Position numbers and translations under genes: made by a program. The notes under the pieces are model-generated. The model saw only the letters and a program-made list of their open reading frames with translations. It had not been told where the DNA came from and searched no databases. A DNA stretch of 64,000 bases from Betaproteobacteria bacterium (GTDB taxonomy: Bacteria; Pseudomonadota; Gammaproteobacteria; Burkholderiales; Burkholderiaceae_A), in NCBI GenBank assembly GCA_028139135.1, contig JAOINB010000001.1:171171-235170 (forward strand). The letters run 5' to 3'. This document shows, one piece after another, positions 30,038 to 38,998 of the stretch (position 1 is its first letter; the number at the start of each line of letters is the position of its first letter).

Positions 30038-30050
30038 CTGCGCGGCGCAG
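30038..30050 (-). promoter_or_regulatory. Palindrome in the rpsF leader, possible S6:S18 control element
   Basis: CTGCGC and GCGCAG flank one base: a perfect 6-1-6 palindrome in an unusually GC-rich leader, starting about 29 bases before the rpsF start and downstream of its candidate promoter. The S6:S18 complex is known to bind a structured rpsF leader in several bacteria. I cannot confirm the conserved loop features of that element here. Confidence 0.3.
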
Positions 30051-30058
30051 GACCTTCG

Positions 30059-30087
30059 AGTCTAGCAAATAAAATGGGTATTTACAA
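30059..30087 (-). promoter_or_regulatory. Candidate promoter of the rpsF operon
   Basis: On the minus strand TTGTAA (complement of 30082-30087) and TAGACT (complement of 30059-30064) are spaced by 17 bases, and precede the rpsF start by about 50 bases. Each hexamer matches four of six consensus bases. Confidence 0.45.
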
Positions 30088-30147
30088 TCTAAGTTCCCAT
30101 AAATTTTTTACAGAATATGGATCCTGGCTCAACACTGAATAGCAACC

Positions 30148-30156
30148 TGTTATACT
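30148..30156 (+). promoter_or_regulatory. Extended -10 promoter element before fdxA
   Basis: TGTTATACT contains the TGn extension and a -10 hexamer TATACT, 20 bases before the fdxA ATG. No good -35 hexamer is found at the expected distance, which is usual for extended -10 promoters. The implied 5' leader is only about 14 bases, and no Shine-Dalgarno site is visible in it. Confidence 0.45.
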
Positions 30157-30176
30157 AAAGTTTTTGATAATTTAAT

Positions 30177-30500
30177 ATGACACACATAGTTACCGAAAGT
30201 TGTATCAAATGTCGTTACACTGATTGTGTTGACGTCTGTCCTGTAGATTGTTTTCGAAAGGGTCCAAATTTTCTCGTTATTGATCCAGATGAGTGTATAG
30301 ATTGTGCCGTTTGTATCCCTGAGTGTCCGGTAGAGGCGATTTACGCAGAGGAAGATGTTCCCGAAGATCAAAGGGATTTTATTGAAATTAATGCCGAATT
30401 GAGTAAGGTTTGGCCGAGCATCACTCGCGCTGAGAGTCACCTCGACGACGCTGATGAGTGGGCAGATGTTGATGAAAAGAAACAGCATCTTGAACGATAA
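30177..30500 (+). CDS. fdxA: 7Fe ferredoxin (FdxA family)
   Basis: Small acidic electron carrier with one [3Fe-4S] and one [4Fe-4S] cluster. Two cysteine sets are seen: [17 protein letters not shown] near the N-terminus (residues 9-25) and [15 protein letters not shown]. The C-terminal extension [17 protein letters not shown] is typical of the FdxA type. 107 residues is normal. A ferredoxin-NADP reductase follows 34 bases downstream, a plausible redox partner. A weak 7-bp inverted repeat (30498-30524) overlaps the stop codon. Confidence 0.95.
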   Translation: MTHIVTESCIKCRYTDCVDVCPVDCFRKGPNFLVIDPDECIDCAVCIPECPVEAIYAEEDVPEDQRDFIEINAELSKVWPSITRAESHLDDADEWADVDEKKQHLER

Positions 30501-30524
30501 GGCATTATTTATAAAATTGCCTTA
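30498..30524 (+). repeat. Inverted repeat between fdxA and the downstream reductase
   Basis: TAAGGCA (30498-30504, starting in the fdxA stop codon) and TGCCTTA (30518-30524) are perfect inverse complements around 13 AT-rich bases. No T run follows, so it is more likely a processing or stabilising hairpin than a terminator, and could let fdxA be made in excess over the reductase. Confidence 0.3.
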
Positions 30525-30534
30525 ACTGTTTGGA

Positions 30535-31347
30535 ATGGTGCAGATCAACAACGTAACTGTAGTTTCAGTAAAATGTCCCGCTGAAAATATTTTTCGTATT
30601 GAGATTGGTCGGCCGGATGGCTTTATTTTCAAACCTGGTCAGTTCGCGAGGATCGGAATTAACCCAAATAATGGGGGCTGCGATAAGATTTGGAGAGCCC
30701 AAACAATCGTATCAAGAGCCATAGATAAGACTTTGGCATTTTATATTGTTCATTTGGAAGGAAAACCTTTCAGCGACACATTAAAAAAAATCAAGACTGG
30801 TGATGAGGTTTATTTAGATGCTCTACCATACGGACACTTCACTCTAGACCGTTTTGGTCCTGGGGGCGATCTTTGGCTCTTTTCTACTGGTACCGGAGTC
30901 GCTCCTTACTTGTGCATGCTTCAACAGGAAAGAATTTGGGAGAACTTTTCCAGCATAACTCTTGTATGTAGCTTTAGGGATCAAACACAATTCGTCTACC
31001 GCGACAGTCTTCCTTTGGATAATGAAAAACTGACCGCTTTCCAGAATAAAAATTACAAAAAGTTCTCATTTATACCAATTTATACTAGGGAGAAGACAGC
31101 CTCTGATTGCATTGTTAAAGGAATGAAAATAACAAACACTTTTTCTATGGGATATTTCAAGACACTAATTAGTAACGGTGAGTTAACATTTATTTTGGAA
31201 AATTCTATTTCAACTAGCAACTCTAAAATTATGTTGTCAGGTAACCCGACCATGATAAAAACTACTAGAGATTTTTTAAAAACTTTAGGTTTGCGGTCCA
31301 GCAGACGAAATAACCCTGGACATATCGCTGTGGAGAATTATTGGTGA
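30535..31347 (+). CDS. fpr: Ferredoxin-NADP+ reductase (first of two)
   Basis: FAD/NADP oxidoreductase of the bacterial Fpr type. The FAD domain shows FKPGQFARIGI, RAQTIVSRA and FYIVHLEG; the NADP domain begins LWLFSTGTGVAPYLCML, with later MLSGNPTMIKTTRDFL. 270 residues fits the family, and the C-terminus ends HIAVENYW, with the aromatic tail typical of bacterial Fpr proteins. Start may be ATG 30535 or the GTG that follows. The gene overlaps the downstream RnfB-like gene as GTGA. A second, clearly different copy lies at 50.1 kb. Which is which functionally cannot be said. Confidence 0.88.
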   Translation: MVQINNVTVVSVKCPAENIFRIEIGRPDGFIFKPGQFARIGINPNNGGCDKIWRAQTIVSRAIDKTLAFYIVHLEGKPFSDTLKKIKTGDEVYLDALPYGHFTLDRFGPGGDLWLFSTGTGVAPYLCMLQQERIWENFSSITLVCSFRDQTQFVYRDSLPLDNEKLTAFQNKNYKKFSFIPIYTREKTASDCIVKGMKITNTFSMGYFKTLISNGELTFILENSISTSNSKIMLSGNPTMIKTTRDFLKTLGLRSSRRNNPGHIAVENYW

Positions 31348-31901
31348 AGAGGACAAAAGGAGAGGACTTAATAATAAAACAAATAGACAAGTGTTTACCT
31401 CAAATCCACTGTCAAAAATGTGGATTTTTTTCTTGCTTGCCCTACGCAAAAGCTATTGTTAAAAAAAAGGCTAACATTTACAAGTGTGAACCAGGCGGTT
31501 CTAAAGTAGTCGAAAAAATTGGCGAGATTACTGGGGAAAGAGTTATCAGAGCCAATGTTAAAGATGCTCCTCCTGAGTTAGTTTACATCGACCCAGAAGC
31601 ATGCATAGGTTGCACATTATGCATCCAAAAATGTCCCGTAGATGCTATCGCCGGTGCAGAGGGATTTTTACATACTGTTATCGTTGATGAATGTAACGGT
31701 TGTGGTTTTTGTGTAAGCTCATGCCCAGTGGACTGCATTAGTGAAAAGAAACGAACTAAGGATAATCCCTGGAATAATACTAAAGCTAGTATTAGTAAAA
31801 CAATGTTTTATGAAAAAAGAGCAAGAACCAGAGAACGAAGACTCGAAGCTGATGAGAAACGGCTCGGTGCTTTAAAGGAGCTACTATTCAGGGACGATTA
31901 A
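31344..31901 (+). CDS. RnfB-like Fe-S protein (soluble, no membrane anchor)
   Basis: Iron-sulfur protein resembling RnfB. An N-terminal [4Fe-4S] domain of the RnfB type (LPQIHCQKCGFFSCLPYAKAI, later YKCEPGG) is followed by a 2[4Fe-4S] ferredoxin domain (CIGCTLCIQKCPVDAI and CNGCGFCVSSCPVDCI). A charged helical tail (RARTRERRLEADEKRLGAL) ends the protein. True RnfB has an N-terminal membrane helix, absent here, and no other rnf genes lie nearby. GTG at 31344 overlaps the fpr stop and has GGAG eight bases upstream. Likely works with FdxA and the reductase in low-potential electron transfer; the role is unproven. Confidence 0.8.
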   Translation: MKRTKGEDLIIKQIDKCLPQIHCQKCGFFSCLPYAKAIVKKKANIYKCEPGGSKVVEKIGEITGERVIRANVKDAPPELVYIDPEACIGCTLCIQKCPVDAIAGAEGFLHTVIVDECNGCGFCVSSCPVDCISEKKRTKDNPWNNTKASISKTMFYEKRARTRERRLEADEKRLGALKELLFRDD

Positions 31902-31949
31902 GAAGGGTAAATTCCATATCTATAAACATGTATAAGGTAGTAAAACAAC

Positions 31950-31980
31950 AACTTCAATCAACGAAGTTAAACATTCAAGT
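31950..31980 (-). terminator. Candidate terminator after dnaJ
   Basis: Read on the minus strand the region gives a stem AACTTC / GAAGTT (complement of 31950-31955 and 31963-31968) with a 7-base loop, followed by GTTGTTTTA, a T-rich tract. It lies 32-50 bases after the dnaJ stop, in a 98-base gap that otherwise holds nothing I recognise. Confidence 0.4.
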
Positions 31981-31999
31981 AATTTTGTAACGAGTAACG

Positions 32000-33127
32000 T
32001 CAATTAAAAAACTCTTTAACTTTATCCATCCAACTTTTGCTGTGTGGGTTATGCCTCTCTTTATTCTTGTCAACAGACTCATCAAACTCCCTAAGTAATT
32101 TCCTCTGATGTTCAGTCAAATTTACGGGTGTTTCTAGAACAACATGACAATAAAGATCACCGAAAACTCCGGACCGTACATTTGGCATCCCCTTTCCTCG
32201 CAATCTGAAAGTCTTACCAGATTGCGTGCCTTCCGGCACTTCGAAGCTAGCTTTTCCATTCAATGTGGGTACATCAATGCTTCCCCCTAAAGCAGACTTT
32301 GCAAAGCTTACAGGTGCCTCACAGTGTAAATCATCATCCTCGCGTTCAAAAACATGATGACTCTTCACTCCGACCTCTACAAATAGATCGCCATTCGGGC
32401 CGCCATTTTGCCCAGGCTCACCATTACCTGCTGACCTTATTCTCATCCCCGTATCAATTCCCGCAGGGACACTAACTTCCAACGTCTTACTTCTCTTCAC
32501 TCTGCCAGCTCCATTACAACTAGAGCAAGGCGACGTTATTCTTCTCCCAATTCCTCTGCAATTTGGACAAGTTTGCTGTATGGAAAAAAATCCCTGCTGC
32601 ATCCTAACTTGCCCTTGACCACCACAACTAGAACAAACTTCGGGCTTGGTTCCTTTTTTACATCCCGAAGAACCACAATCTGCACACCCCTCCCAAGATG
32701 GGACCCTTATGTCCGTCGTTATACCGCTAGCAGCTTCCTCAAGAGATATTTCCAATCCATATTTTAGGTCAGCGCCTCTTAAAGCCCCTCCTCGCCGCGA
32801 AGACTGCCTAGCACCCCCTCCGAAGATATCACCAAAAATATCGCCAAAGGCATCAGCAAACCCTGAGAAATCACCCGCTCCTTGAGTGCCGCCAGAGCCT
32901 TGTCCCAGACCTGCATGCCCGAACCTGTCATACGCTTCTTTTTTTTGCACGTTCGAAAGAATTTCGTAAGCCTCTTTTACTTCCTTAAACTTGCTCTCAG
33001 CATCTTTATTTCCCGCATTTTTATCCGGGTGGTATTTCATCGCAAGTTTTCGATAGGATTTCTTAATCTCATCAGGGGATGCTGATCTAGATACTCCTAA
33101 AACCTCATAAAAATCTCGTTTTGACAT
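32000..33127 (-). CDS. dnaJ: Molecular chaperone DnaJ (Hsp40)
   Basis: Type I Hsp40 that stimulates DnaK ATPase and delivers unfolded substrates. The J-domain has MKYHPDKN with the HPD motif (near residues 33-35); a Gly/Phe-rich stretch follows ([17 protein letters not shown]); four CxxCxGxG-like zinc repeats lie near 147-205 ([32 protein letters not shown]); then the C-terminal substrate domains. 375 residues is full length. It ends hrcA-hemH-grpE-dnaK-dnaJ, 16 bases after dnaK. Confidence 0.98.
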   Translation of the reverse strand: MSKRDFYEVLGVSRSASPDEIKKSYRKLAMKYHPDKNAGNKDAESKFKEVKEAYEILSNVQKKEAYDRFGHAGLGQGSGGTQGAGDFSGFADAFGDIFGDIFGGGARQSSRRGGALRGADLKYGLEISLEEAASGITTDIRVPSWEGCADCGSSGCKKGTKPEVCSSCGGQGQVRMQQGFFSIQQTCPNCRGIGRRITSPCSSCNGAGRVKRSKTLEVSVPAGIDTGMRIRSAGNGEPGQNGGPNGDLFVEVGVKSHHVFEREDDDLHCEAPVSFAKSALGGSIDVPTLNGKASFEVPEGTQSGKTFRLRGKGMPNVRSGVFGDLYCHVVLETPVNLTEHQRKLLREFDESVDKNKERHNPHSKSWMDKVKEFFN

Positions 33128-33143
33128 AAAAATTAGTTACTAG

Positions 33144-35099
33144 TTAGTCTCTTTTTACTTCTTTAAACTCAGCATCAACAACATCATCTACTTTTTTTTC
33201 TCCTCCACGCTCGTCCCCATTTTTTACGTCATTAACGGATTTTTCATCACCGGGCGATTGTGTCTCACCGCCTGGCTTACTTGCTGCCATAGCTAGTTCA
33301 CCCAACTTCTGAGCCGCAGCAGTCAGTGCCTCACTTGAACTCTCAATCTTTCCCTTATCCTCAGTTTTTATAGCCTCTTCACATTCTTTGATAGCAGATT
33401 CAACCCTTTCTTTTTCCGAAGAATCTAACTTTTCACCATGTTCCTCCATCGAGGCTTTCACCGAGTGAACCATAGCATCTGCCGTATTTTTGGCTCCAAC
33501 TAACTCAACACGAGCTTTATCCTGTTCTGCGTTCTCCTCCGCATCCGTTACCATCTTATTAATCTCATCTTCAGATAAGCCTGAATTAGCTTTAATAGTA
33601 ACTTTGTTTTCCTTTCCGGTAGCCTTATCCTTAGCGGAAACGTGTAAAATCCCGTTTGCATCTATATCAAAAGTAACCTCGATTTGAGGAGTACCGCGTG
33701 GTGCAGCGGATATACCCTCAAGATTGAACTCACCGAGAAGTTTGTTAGACGTTGCGATTTCTCTTTCTCCCTGAAATACTTTAACTGTAACAGCAGGCTG
33801 ATTATCTTCTGCGGTAGAAAAAACCTGAGAATATTTAGTAGGTACGGTAGTGTTTTTTTGAATCATCTTAGTCATTACACCCCCTAGAGTTTCAATGCCC
33901 AGGGATAACGGCGTTACATCAAGCAATAAAACATCAGACCTATCACCTGATAAAACCGCACCTTGCACAGCGGCGCCAGCCGCGACGGCTTCGTCAGGGT
34001 TCACATCTCTTCGTGGCTCTCTACCAAAAAAGTTTTTAACTGCATCCTGAACCTTTGGCATACGAGTCATTCCACCTACTAAGACCACATCTTCAATATC
34101 TGAAGTTTGGAGTCCAGCATCAGCCAAAGCAACCTCACAAGGCTTTATGCTATTTGCTATTAAATCATCCACCAAAGATTCTAACTTAGCTCTGGTCAAC
34201 TTGGTTGTTAAATGGACCGGCGCCCCGTTAGACATGGCTATGTAAGGTTCGTTTAATTCAGTCTGTTGACTAGATGAGAGCTCGATTTTAGCCCGTTCAG
34301 CCGCCGCTTTAATACGTTGTAGAGCAATCGGGTCTTTAGACAAATCAACACCGTTCAACTTTTTAAATTCCTCTATAATGTGGTCTATTATCCTCTGATC
34401 AAAATCCTCACCTCCCAAAAATGTGTCACCATTTGTAGAAAGTACCTCGAATTGCTTTTCTCCATCAACGTCCGCTATCTCTATAATTGAAATATCAAAC
34501 GTTCCGCCTCCCAAATCGTAGACCGCTATCTTACGGTCTTTTTTATCGGTCTTGTCTAGCCCGAATGCAAGAGCAGCAGCAGTCGGCTCGTTAATAATTC
34601 TTTTTACTTCTAATCCGGCAATTTTTCCTGCATCTTTAGTTGCTTGTCTTTGTGCATCGTTAAAATAAGCTGGAACAGTTATGACCGCCTCCGAAACATC
34701 TTGTCCCAGATAATCCTCGGCGGTTTTCTTCATTTTTCGAAGAACCTCAGCAGAAACTTGCGGGGGAGCTAATTTCTCGTCCCTAACGCCGACCCATGCA
34801 TCCCCATTCTCGGCTTTAACTATTTCAAATGGCATGAGCTCGATATCCTTTTGAACCTCATCATCCTCATACCTTCGACCGATCAACCGTTTGACTGCAT
34901 ACAATGTGCTTTTAGGGTTGGTTACGGCTTGACGTTTAGCCGGCGCTCCAATCAAAATCTCGCCGTCCTCCATGTAAGCAATTATTGAAGGTGTAGTTCT
35001 GGACCCTTCACTATTTTCGATAATACGAGGTTTATCTCCTTCCATTACGGAAACACAACTATTCGTGGTTCCCAAATCAATTCCTATAACTTTACTCAT
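33144..35099 (-). CDS. dnaK: Molecular chaperone DnaK (Hsp70)
   Basis: Hsp70 ATPase that binds exposed hydrophobic peptides. N-terminal [15 protein letters not shown], the ATPase signatures [14 protein letters not shown] and [14 protein letters not shown], linker [14 protein letters not shown], and C-terminal EEVKRD tail. 651 residues is normal. AAAGGA precedes the ATG. It lies between grpE (44 bases upstream) and dnaJ (16 bases downstream), one chaperone machine in one operon. Confidence 0.98.
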   Translation of the reverse strand: MSKVIGIDLGTTNSCVSVMEGDKPRIIENSEGSRTTPSIIAYMEDGEILIGAPAKRQAVTNPKSTLYAVKRLIGRRYEDDEVQKDIELMPFEIVKAENGDAWVGVRDEKLAPPQVSAEVLRKMKKTAEDYLGQDVSEAVITVPAYFNDAQRQATKDAGKIAGLEVKRIINEPTAAALAFGLDKTDKKDRKIAVYDLGGGTFDISIIEIADVDGEKQFEVLSTNGDTFLGGEDFDQRIIDHIIEEFKKLNGVDLSKDPIALQRIKAAAERAKIELSSSQQTELNEPYIAMSNGAPVHLTTKLTRAKLESLVDDLIANSIKPCEVALADAGLQTSDIEDVVLVGGMTRMPKVQDAVKNFFGREPRRDVNPDEAVAAGAAVQGAVLSGDRSDVLLLDVTPLSLGIETLGGVMTKMIQKNTTVPTKYSQVFSTAEDNQPAVTVKVFQGEREIATSNKLLGEFNLEGISAAPRGTPQIEVTFDIDANGILHVSAKDKATGKENKVTIKANSGLSEDEINKMVTDAEENAEQDKARVELVGAKNTADAMVHSVKASMEEHGEKLDSSEKERVESAIKECEEAIKTEDKGKIESSSEALTAAAQKLGELAMAASKPGGETQSPGDEKSVNDVKNGDERGGEKKVDDVVDAEFKEVKRD

Positions 35100-35143
35100 A
35101 GTAATCCTTTCAAATACGTTTTTCTGCTTACCCTACTCTCACA

Positions 35144-35752
35144 TTAACCGGTAACTACAACAACTGCCGGCCGAATAACCCGCCCAGAAATTTTATAACC
35201 CTTTTGTAATACTTCAAAAATGACCCCAGACTCGACTTCTTCTTCAATTTCATCTAACGGTTTAGAGGAAACGGCTTGATGCCAATTGGGGTCGAATTTC
35301 TCTCCAATTTCTGGCTGAACTGCCTCAATGTTTGCACGTTCAAAAGCCTGTTTAAGTTGTTTAAGGGTGAGGTTAACCCCCCCCTCCAGTTGCTCAAAAG
35401 TTTGATCCTCAGTGTTCAATGCAGTTTCAAGACTATCAGCTACCGATAACAAGTTTGTTGCAAAAGATTCTATTGCATACTTCCTTGCGTTCGACACATC
35501 GTTAACAGACCTTTTTCTAATATTTTCAATCTCGGCTTGCAAGCGGAGGTTTCTATCCTTTTCTTGCTCTACTAACCCAGTAAGTTCGCTAATTTTCTTG
35601 TTTCCACTTTCATCTGCTTCAGCGATACTATCAGAACCCACGGGACCCTTATTCAAAGAAACAGAATCAAACTCAGGGCTTGCGTCACCCTCCCCAATGT
35701 CTAAGCTTTCTGCGACCTCTTTATAAGGATCTTTTTTGTCTTTTGTAGTCAT
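35144..35752 (-). CDS. grpE: Nucleotide exchange factor GrpE
   Basis: Dimeric exchange factor that releases ADP from DnaK. A long N-terminal coiled coil (ELTGLVEQEKDRNLRLQAEIENIRKR) leads to the beta domain NWHQAVSSKPLDEIEEEVESGVIFEVLQKGYKISGRVIRPA. The ATG at 35752 is preferred over a TTG at 35761, giving 202 residues. An acidic low-complexity N-terminus is normal for GrpE. A 66-base gap to hemH holds a possible heat-shock promoter. Confidence 0.96.
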   Translation of the reverse strand: MTTKDKKDPYKEVAESLDIGEGDASPEFDSVSLNKGPVGSDSIAEADESGNKKISELTGLVEQEKDRNLRLQAEIENIRKRSVNDVSNARKYAIESFATNLLSVADSLETALNTEDQTFEQLEGGVNLTLKQLKQAFERANIEAVQPEIGEKFDPNWHQAVSSKPLDEIEEEVESGVIFEVLQKGYKISGRVIRPAVVVVTG

Positions 35753-35783
35753 GGCAACCAACTGATTTTATTTATATAACGGG

Positions 35784-35810
35784 AGGTTGGGTCTCCGAGT
35801 AAAATTTCAA
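35784..35810 (-). promoter_or_regulatory. Possible sigma-32 type promoter before grpE
   Basis: On the minus strand TTGAAA (complement of 35805-35810) is followed after 13 bases by CCCAACCT (complement of 35784-35791), resembling the heat-shock pattern CTTGAAA-N13/15-CCCCATNT. The -35 part is good, the -10 part weak. It is 32 bases before the grpE start. Confidence 0.35.
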
Positions 35811-35818
35811 TAGTAAAA

Positions 35819-36940
35819 TTACTTTTTTGCCCCTAGAAGCAGTGCTTTTTTTCTCTGTAATAGTAATTCTCTCTCTTTTTCATCATCTCCTAAATCAGTA
35901 TTCCCCCAACCCTCTAATTCATCTAAAACGAGACTATAAATGAGTTTTATTGCATTCTCCGAGAAATTTAAACATGGAATATACTTAAAGTCATAGCCAC
36001 CTGCTTGCAGAAAATCTTCTCTCGCTTCCATATTAATTTCTTCAAGTGTCTCGAGACAATCAGAAATAAAGCCAGGACAAATAACATGTAACTTTTTAAT
36101 ATTCCTCTCTTTAGCCAATTTGACTATAGTTGATGTAGTGTATGGCTTTAACCATTCCGCCTTTCCAAACCTGGACTGGAAAGAAATCGTCCATTCACTC
36201 TCTTCAAGAGACAACTTTTCCGCTACCAATCGAGCCGTTTTATGACATTGGCAATGATAAGGATCTCCATCCTGCAGACTCCGTAATGGAACACCATGAA
36301 AACTAAACAACAGTTGCTCAGGTTTACCATTTTTTGACCAATATTTTTCAACATCACTGGCTATGGAAGCGATATACGCAGGGTAATCATGGAAAGATTT
36401 TCTCAATCTTATGGAGGGGGGGTTTCTAAGTTTCGCGATACTCTCAAAAACTTTGTCAAAGACGGTAGCCGTAGTACTACCTGAGTACTGTGGATAGAGA
36501 GGCAAAATGAACAGTTTTTGAACGTCCTGGCTCATCATTTTTGAAATAGCCAAATCGATAGAGGGGTTTCCATATCGCATTGCAAATTCAACTACTATTT
36601 TTTTATTTGCTTCCACCAAAACACGCTTAAGCCCTTCCAGTTGGCCTATGGAATTTACCATAAGTGGGGAACCATCCTTAGTCCAAACACTTGAGTACTT
36701 CTCCGCAGATTTTTTTGGCCTTATATTTAAAATGATTAGATTTAAAATAGGCCACCAAATCAATCTAGGTATCTCAACAACACGAGGGTCCGATAAAAAT
36801 TCTTTGAGATAAGGTCGTAAAGCAGTCGGTGTTGGAGCTTCAGGAGTACCCAGATTAACCAATAACACTCCTATCTTCTCCGGACTGCCGTGCTCGTAAT
36901 TAAGATTAGCAAGAAATTGTCTTGTGCCAAATACGGACAT
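35819..36940 (-). CDS. hemH: Ferrochelatase
   Basis: Inserts Fe2+ into protoporphyrin IX, the last step of heme synthesis, needed for the cytochrome encoded by fccA. VLLVNLGTPEAPT opens the protein; SFHGVP carries the catalytic His, and KPYTTSTIVKLA with CPGFISDCLETLEEI near the C-terminal domain is typical. 373 residues. It starts two bases after the hrcA stop; this insertion of hemH between hrcA and grpE is a gene order I recall from betaproteobacteria. Confidence 0.97.
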   Translation of the reverse strand: MSVFGTRQFLANLNYEHGSPEKIGVLLVNLGTPEAPTPTALRPYLKEFLSDPRVVEIPRLIWWPILNLIILNIRPKKSAEKYSSVWTKDGSPLMVNSIGQLEGLKRVLVEANKKIVVEFAMRYGNPSIDLAISKMMSQDVQKLFILPLYPQYSGSTTATVFDKVFESIAKLRNPPSIRLRKSFHDYPAYIASIASDVEKYWSKNGKPEQLLFSFHGVPLRSLQDGDPYHCQCHKTARLVAEKLSLEESEWTISFQSRFGKAEWLKPYTTSTIVKLAKERNIKKLHVICPGFISDCLETLEEINMEAREDFLQAGGYDFKYIPCLNFSENAIKLIYSLVLDELEGWGNTDLGDDEKERELLLQRKKALLLGAKK

Positions 36941-36942
36941 TT

Positions 36943-37983
36943 TTATATGCTGCTTCCGATGAAATTTTCTTGCTGGGCAATTGACAGCGATACCAACTTC
37001 GCTGTCACATCAACAAGCGAGACTACCCGCTGAAATTCCATCCTCGTTGGCCCTATTACCCCAAGACTACCAACCACTTTTCCATTAACTATGCAAGGCG
37101 ACGCTACAACAGATAGACAATCCTCTGGCATCAAAGCCGACTCGCCTCCAATAAAAACTCTTACTCCTTTTGCGTTAGAACAAATAGATTGCAATAAGTT
37201 TATTATTTGCGTCTTCTGCGCTAGAAGTTTATACAACCTCCGTAGTTTACTGGCATTTTCGGATAATTCTGTTAAGTCAAAAAGATGGTCCTGGCCAGAA
37301 ATTACGACTGACTCTTCCGTTTCTCCCAAAACAGCGTTACCTTCATCGATAATTTTTTTCAATAGCCCGCCTAAATCTTCTCTGTGCTGGCTTAACTCCT
37401 GCATAACCTTGAGCTTTACCTCAACAAAGGTAAGTCCTGAAAACTTATTTGTGATGTAATTTGACGCTTCTTGTAATTGACTCTGGGAATAACTTTTATC
37501 AAGACTGAATATTTTATTCAACACTTCCCCTTCAGGGGTAACAAATATAAGTAGCACTTTTTTTTCTGACAATTTTAGAAACTCCAATTGCCTGAACGAT
37601 TTATGTTTTCTCGTGGTAGATACAACTCCAGCAAATTTAGACAAGCTTGACAATAGATTTGCTGCCTGATTAATGATTTTTCCTGGCGCATCAATACTCA
37701 AAGCATTTTGAATGTACCTGACCTCGTGCACTTTCATAGACTCAACGGTAAGCAAAGTGTCAACGAAAAACCGGTAACCTTTGATAGTTGGAACCCGCCC
37801 AGCAGAAGTATGAGGGCTTTTTACCATTCCCATATCCTCCAAATCAGACATCACGTTTCTGACTGTAGCTGCAGAAATATCTAATTTTGAGGACTGCGCA
37901 ATAGCTTTTGAACCAATGGGTTGGCCCTCTTTAACATACTGCTCAATTAGAGTCTTCAAAAGTTTTCTGTAGCGGTTGTCCAT
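36943..37983 (-). CDS. hrcA: Heat-inducible transcription repressor HrcA
   Basis: Repressor of chaperone genes that binds the CIRCE element. The N-terminal winged helix reads YVKEGQPIGSKAIAQ with ISAATVRNVMSDLEDMGMVKSPHTSAGRVPT; the C-terminal GAF-like domain ends with GVIGPTRMEFQRVVSLVDV. 346 residues is normal. No CIRCE sequence (TTAGCACTC-N9-GAGTGCTAA) is visible before hrcA, hemH or grpE, so its targets, probably groESL, lie elsewhere. Divergent from nadK across 58 bases. Confidence 0.96.
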   Translation of the reverse strand: MDNRYRKLLKTLIEQYVKEGQPIGSKAIAQSSKLDISAATVRNVMSDLEDMGMVKSPHTSAGRVPTIKGYRFFVDTLLTVESMKVHEVRYIQNALSIDAPGKIINQAANLLSSLSKFAGVVSTTRKHKSFRQLEFLKLSEKKVLLIFVTPEGEVLNKIFSLDKSYSQSQLQEASNYITNKFSGLTFVEVKLKVMQELSQHREDLGGLLKKIIDEGNAVLGETEESVVISGQDHLFDLTELSENASKLRRLYKLLAQKTQIINLLQSICSNAKGVRVFIGGESALMPEDCLSVVASPCIVNGKVVGSLGVIGPTRMEFQRVVSLVDVTAKLVSLSIAQQENFIGSSI

Positions 37984-38041
37984 TTTAATTTAAACTTTAA
38001 GAAATGCGAAACAAATAACCTTTTCTATATCTATTTTTATA

Positions 38042-38992
38042 ATGACCACAAAGTATTCATCGATTGGAATTTTTTGTAAACCAAATTTGCCTGTTTCCAC
38101 ACTCCTATATACTGTCGACACTATATTATCAACAATATATAGTATCGGGGCTAATTGTAGCGTATATGTTGAAACTAAAACCGCTCAATGTGTTTTAACG
38201 GATCGCGAAACCGATTTATATAAAAATATCATTGTTGGGACATTCGATGAAATAAAAAATTCCGTTGACCTTGCAATAGCTATTGGCGGAGATGGAACCT
38301 TGTTAGGCCTTGCGAGACAATTTGCCCAATATAAAGCCCATATTATTGGAATTAATCAAGGACGTTTAGGTTTTACAACTGACCTTGATGAAACTGATAT
38401 TAAAAATGAATTAGGGTCCTTGCTTCTTCACGGAGGGAATGTCGAAGAAAGAGATATGATAAGTGTAGCCGTTATGAGGCGATCTGTTACTGAGAAAGAT
38501 AAAGTTTTCTTCAGCGGATTAGCCCTGAATGATGCAGTTGTGAATAGAGCTGCTATTAGTAATATGGTTGAATTAGATGTCTGGGTTGAAAATTCTTTTT
38601 TGCATTCTATGCGCGGAGATGGATTGGTAATATGCACTCCCACTGGTTCGACCGCTTACGCACTTTCTGTCAACGGGCCAATCATACACCCTAAACTTTC
38701 TTGCTTTGGTTTGGTTCCTATCGCATCGCAGGCTTTATCGAGCAGGCCTATATCGATTCCCGCGGACATGGAAATAACAGTTGTTATAAAAAACGGCCCA
38801 GGCACTGTTCTTCACTGCGATATGCAGACTGTTACTGAGTTGCAGGATGGAGATAGACTAGTAGTCAGGAAGTCTATTCATAAGGCAAAAATGTTGCACC
38901 CGAAAACCTACGACTATTTTGCACTGTTGAGAAAAAAACTTCGCTGGAATATCAATCCAGGACGTATTCGTAATAATTCTTCATCACAATAA
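38042..38992 (+). CDS. nadK: NAD kinase
   Basis: Phosphorylates NAD to NADP. The active-site motif IGGDGTLLG is near residues 80-88; LGFTTDL, the ALNDAVV motif, and CTPTGSTAYALSVNGPI follow. 316 residues is slightly long for the family, due to the N-terminus. It starts the nadK-recN pair, a common proteobacterial order next to hrcA; recN begins six bases after its stop. Confidence 0.97.
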   Translation: MTTKYSSIGIFCKPNLPVSTLLYTVDTILSTIYSIGANCSVYVETKTAQCVLTDRETDLYKNIIVGTFDEIKNSVDLAIAIGGDGTLLGLARQFAQYKAHIIGINQGRLGFTTDLDETDIKNELGSLLLHGGNVEERDMISVAVMRRSVTEKDKVFFSGLALNDAVVNRAAISNMVELDVWVENSFLHSMRGDGLVICTPTGSTAYALSVNGPIIHPKLSCFGLVPIASQALSSRPISIPADMEITVVIKNGPGTVLHCDMQTVTELQDGDRLVVRKSIHKAKMLHPKTYDYFALLRKKLRWNINPGRIRNNSSSQ

Positions 38993-38998
38993 CTTGCT

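Noticed and set aside
37984-38041. CIRCE element between hrcA and nadK
   Set aside because: No TTAGCACTC or GAGTGCTAA half-site occurs in this gap.
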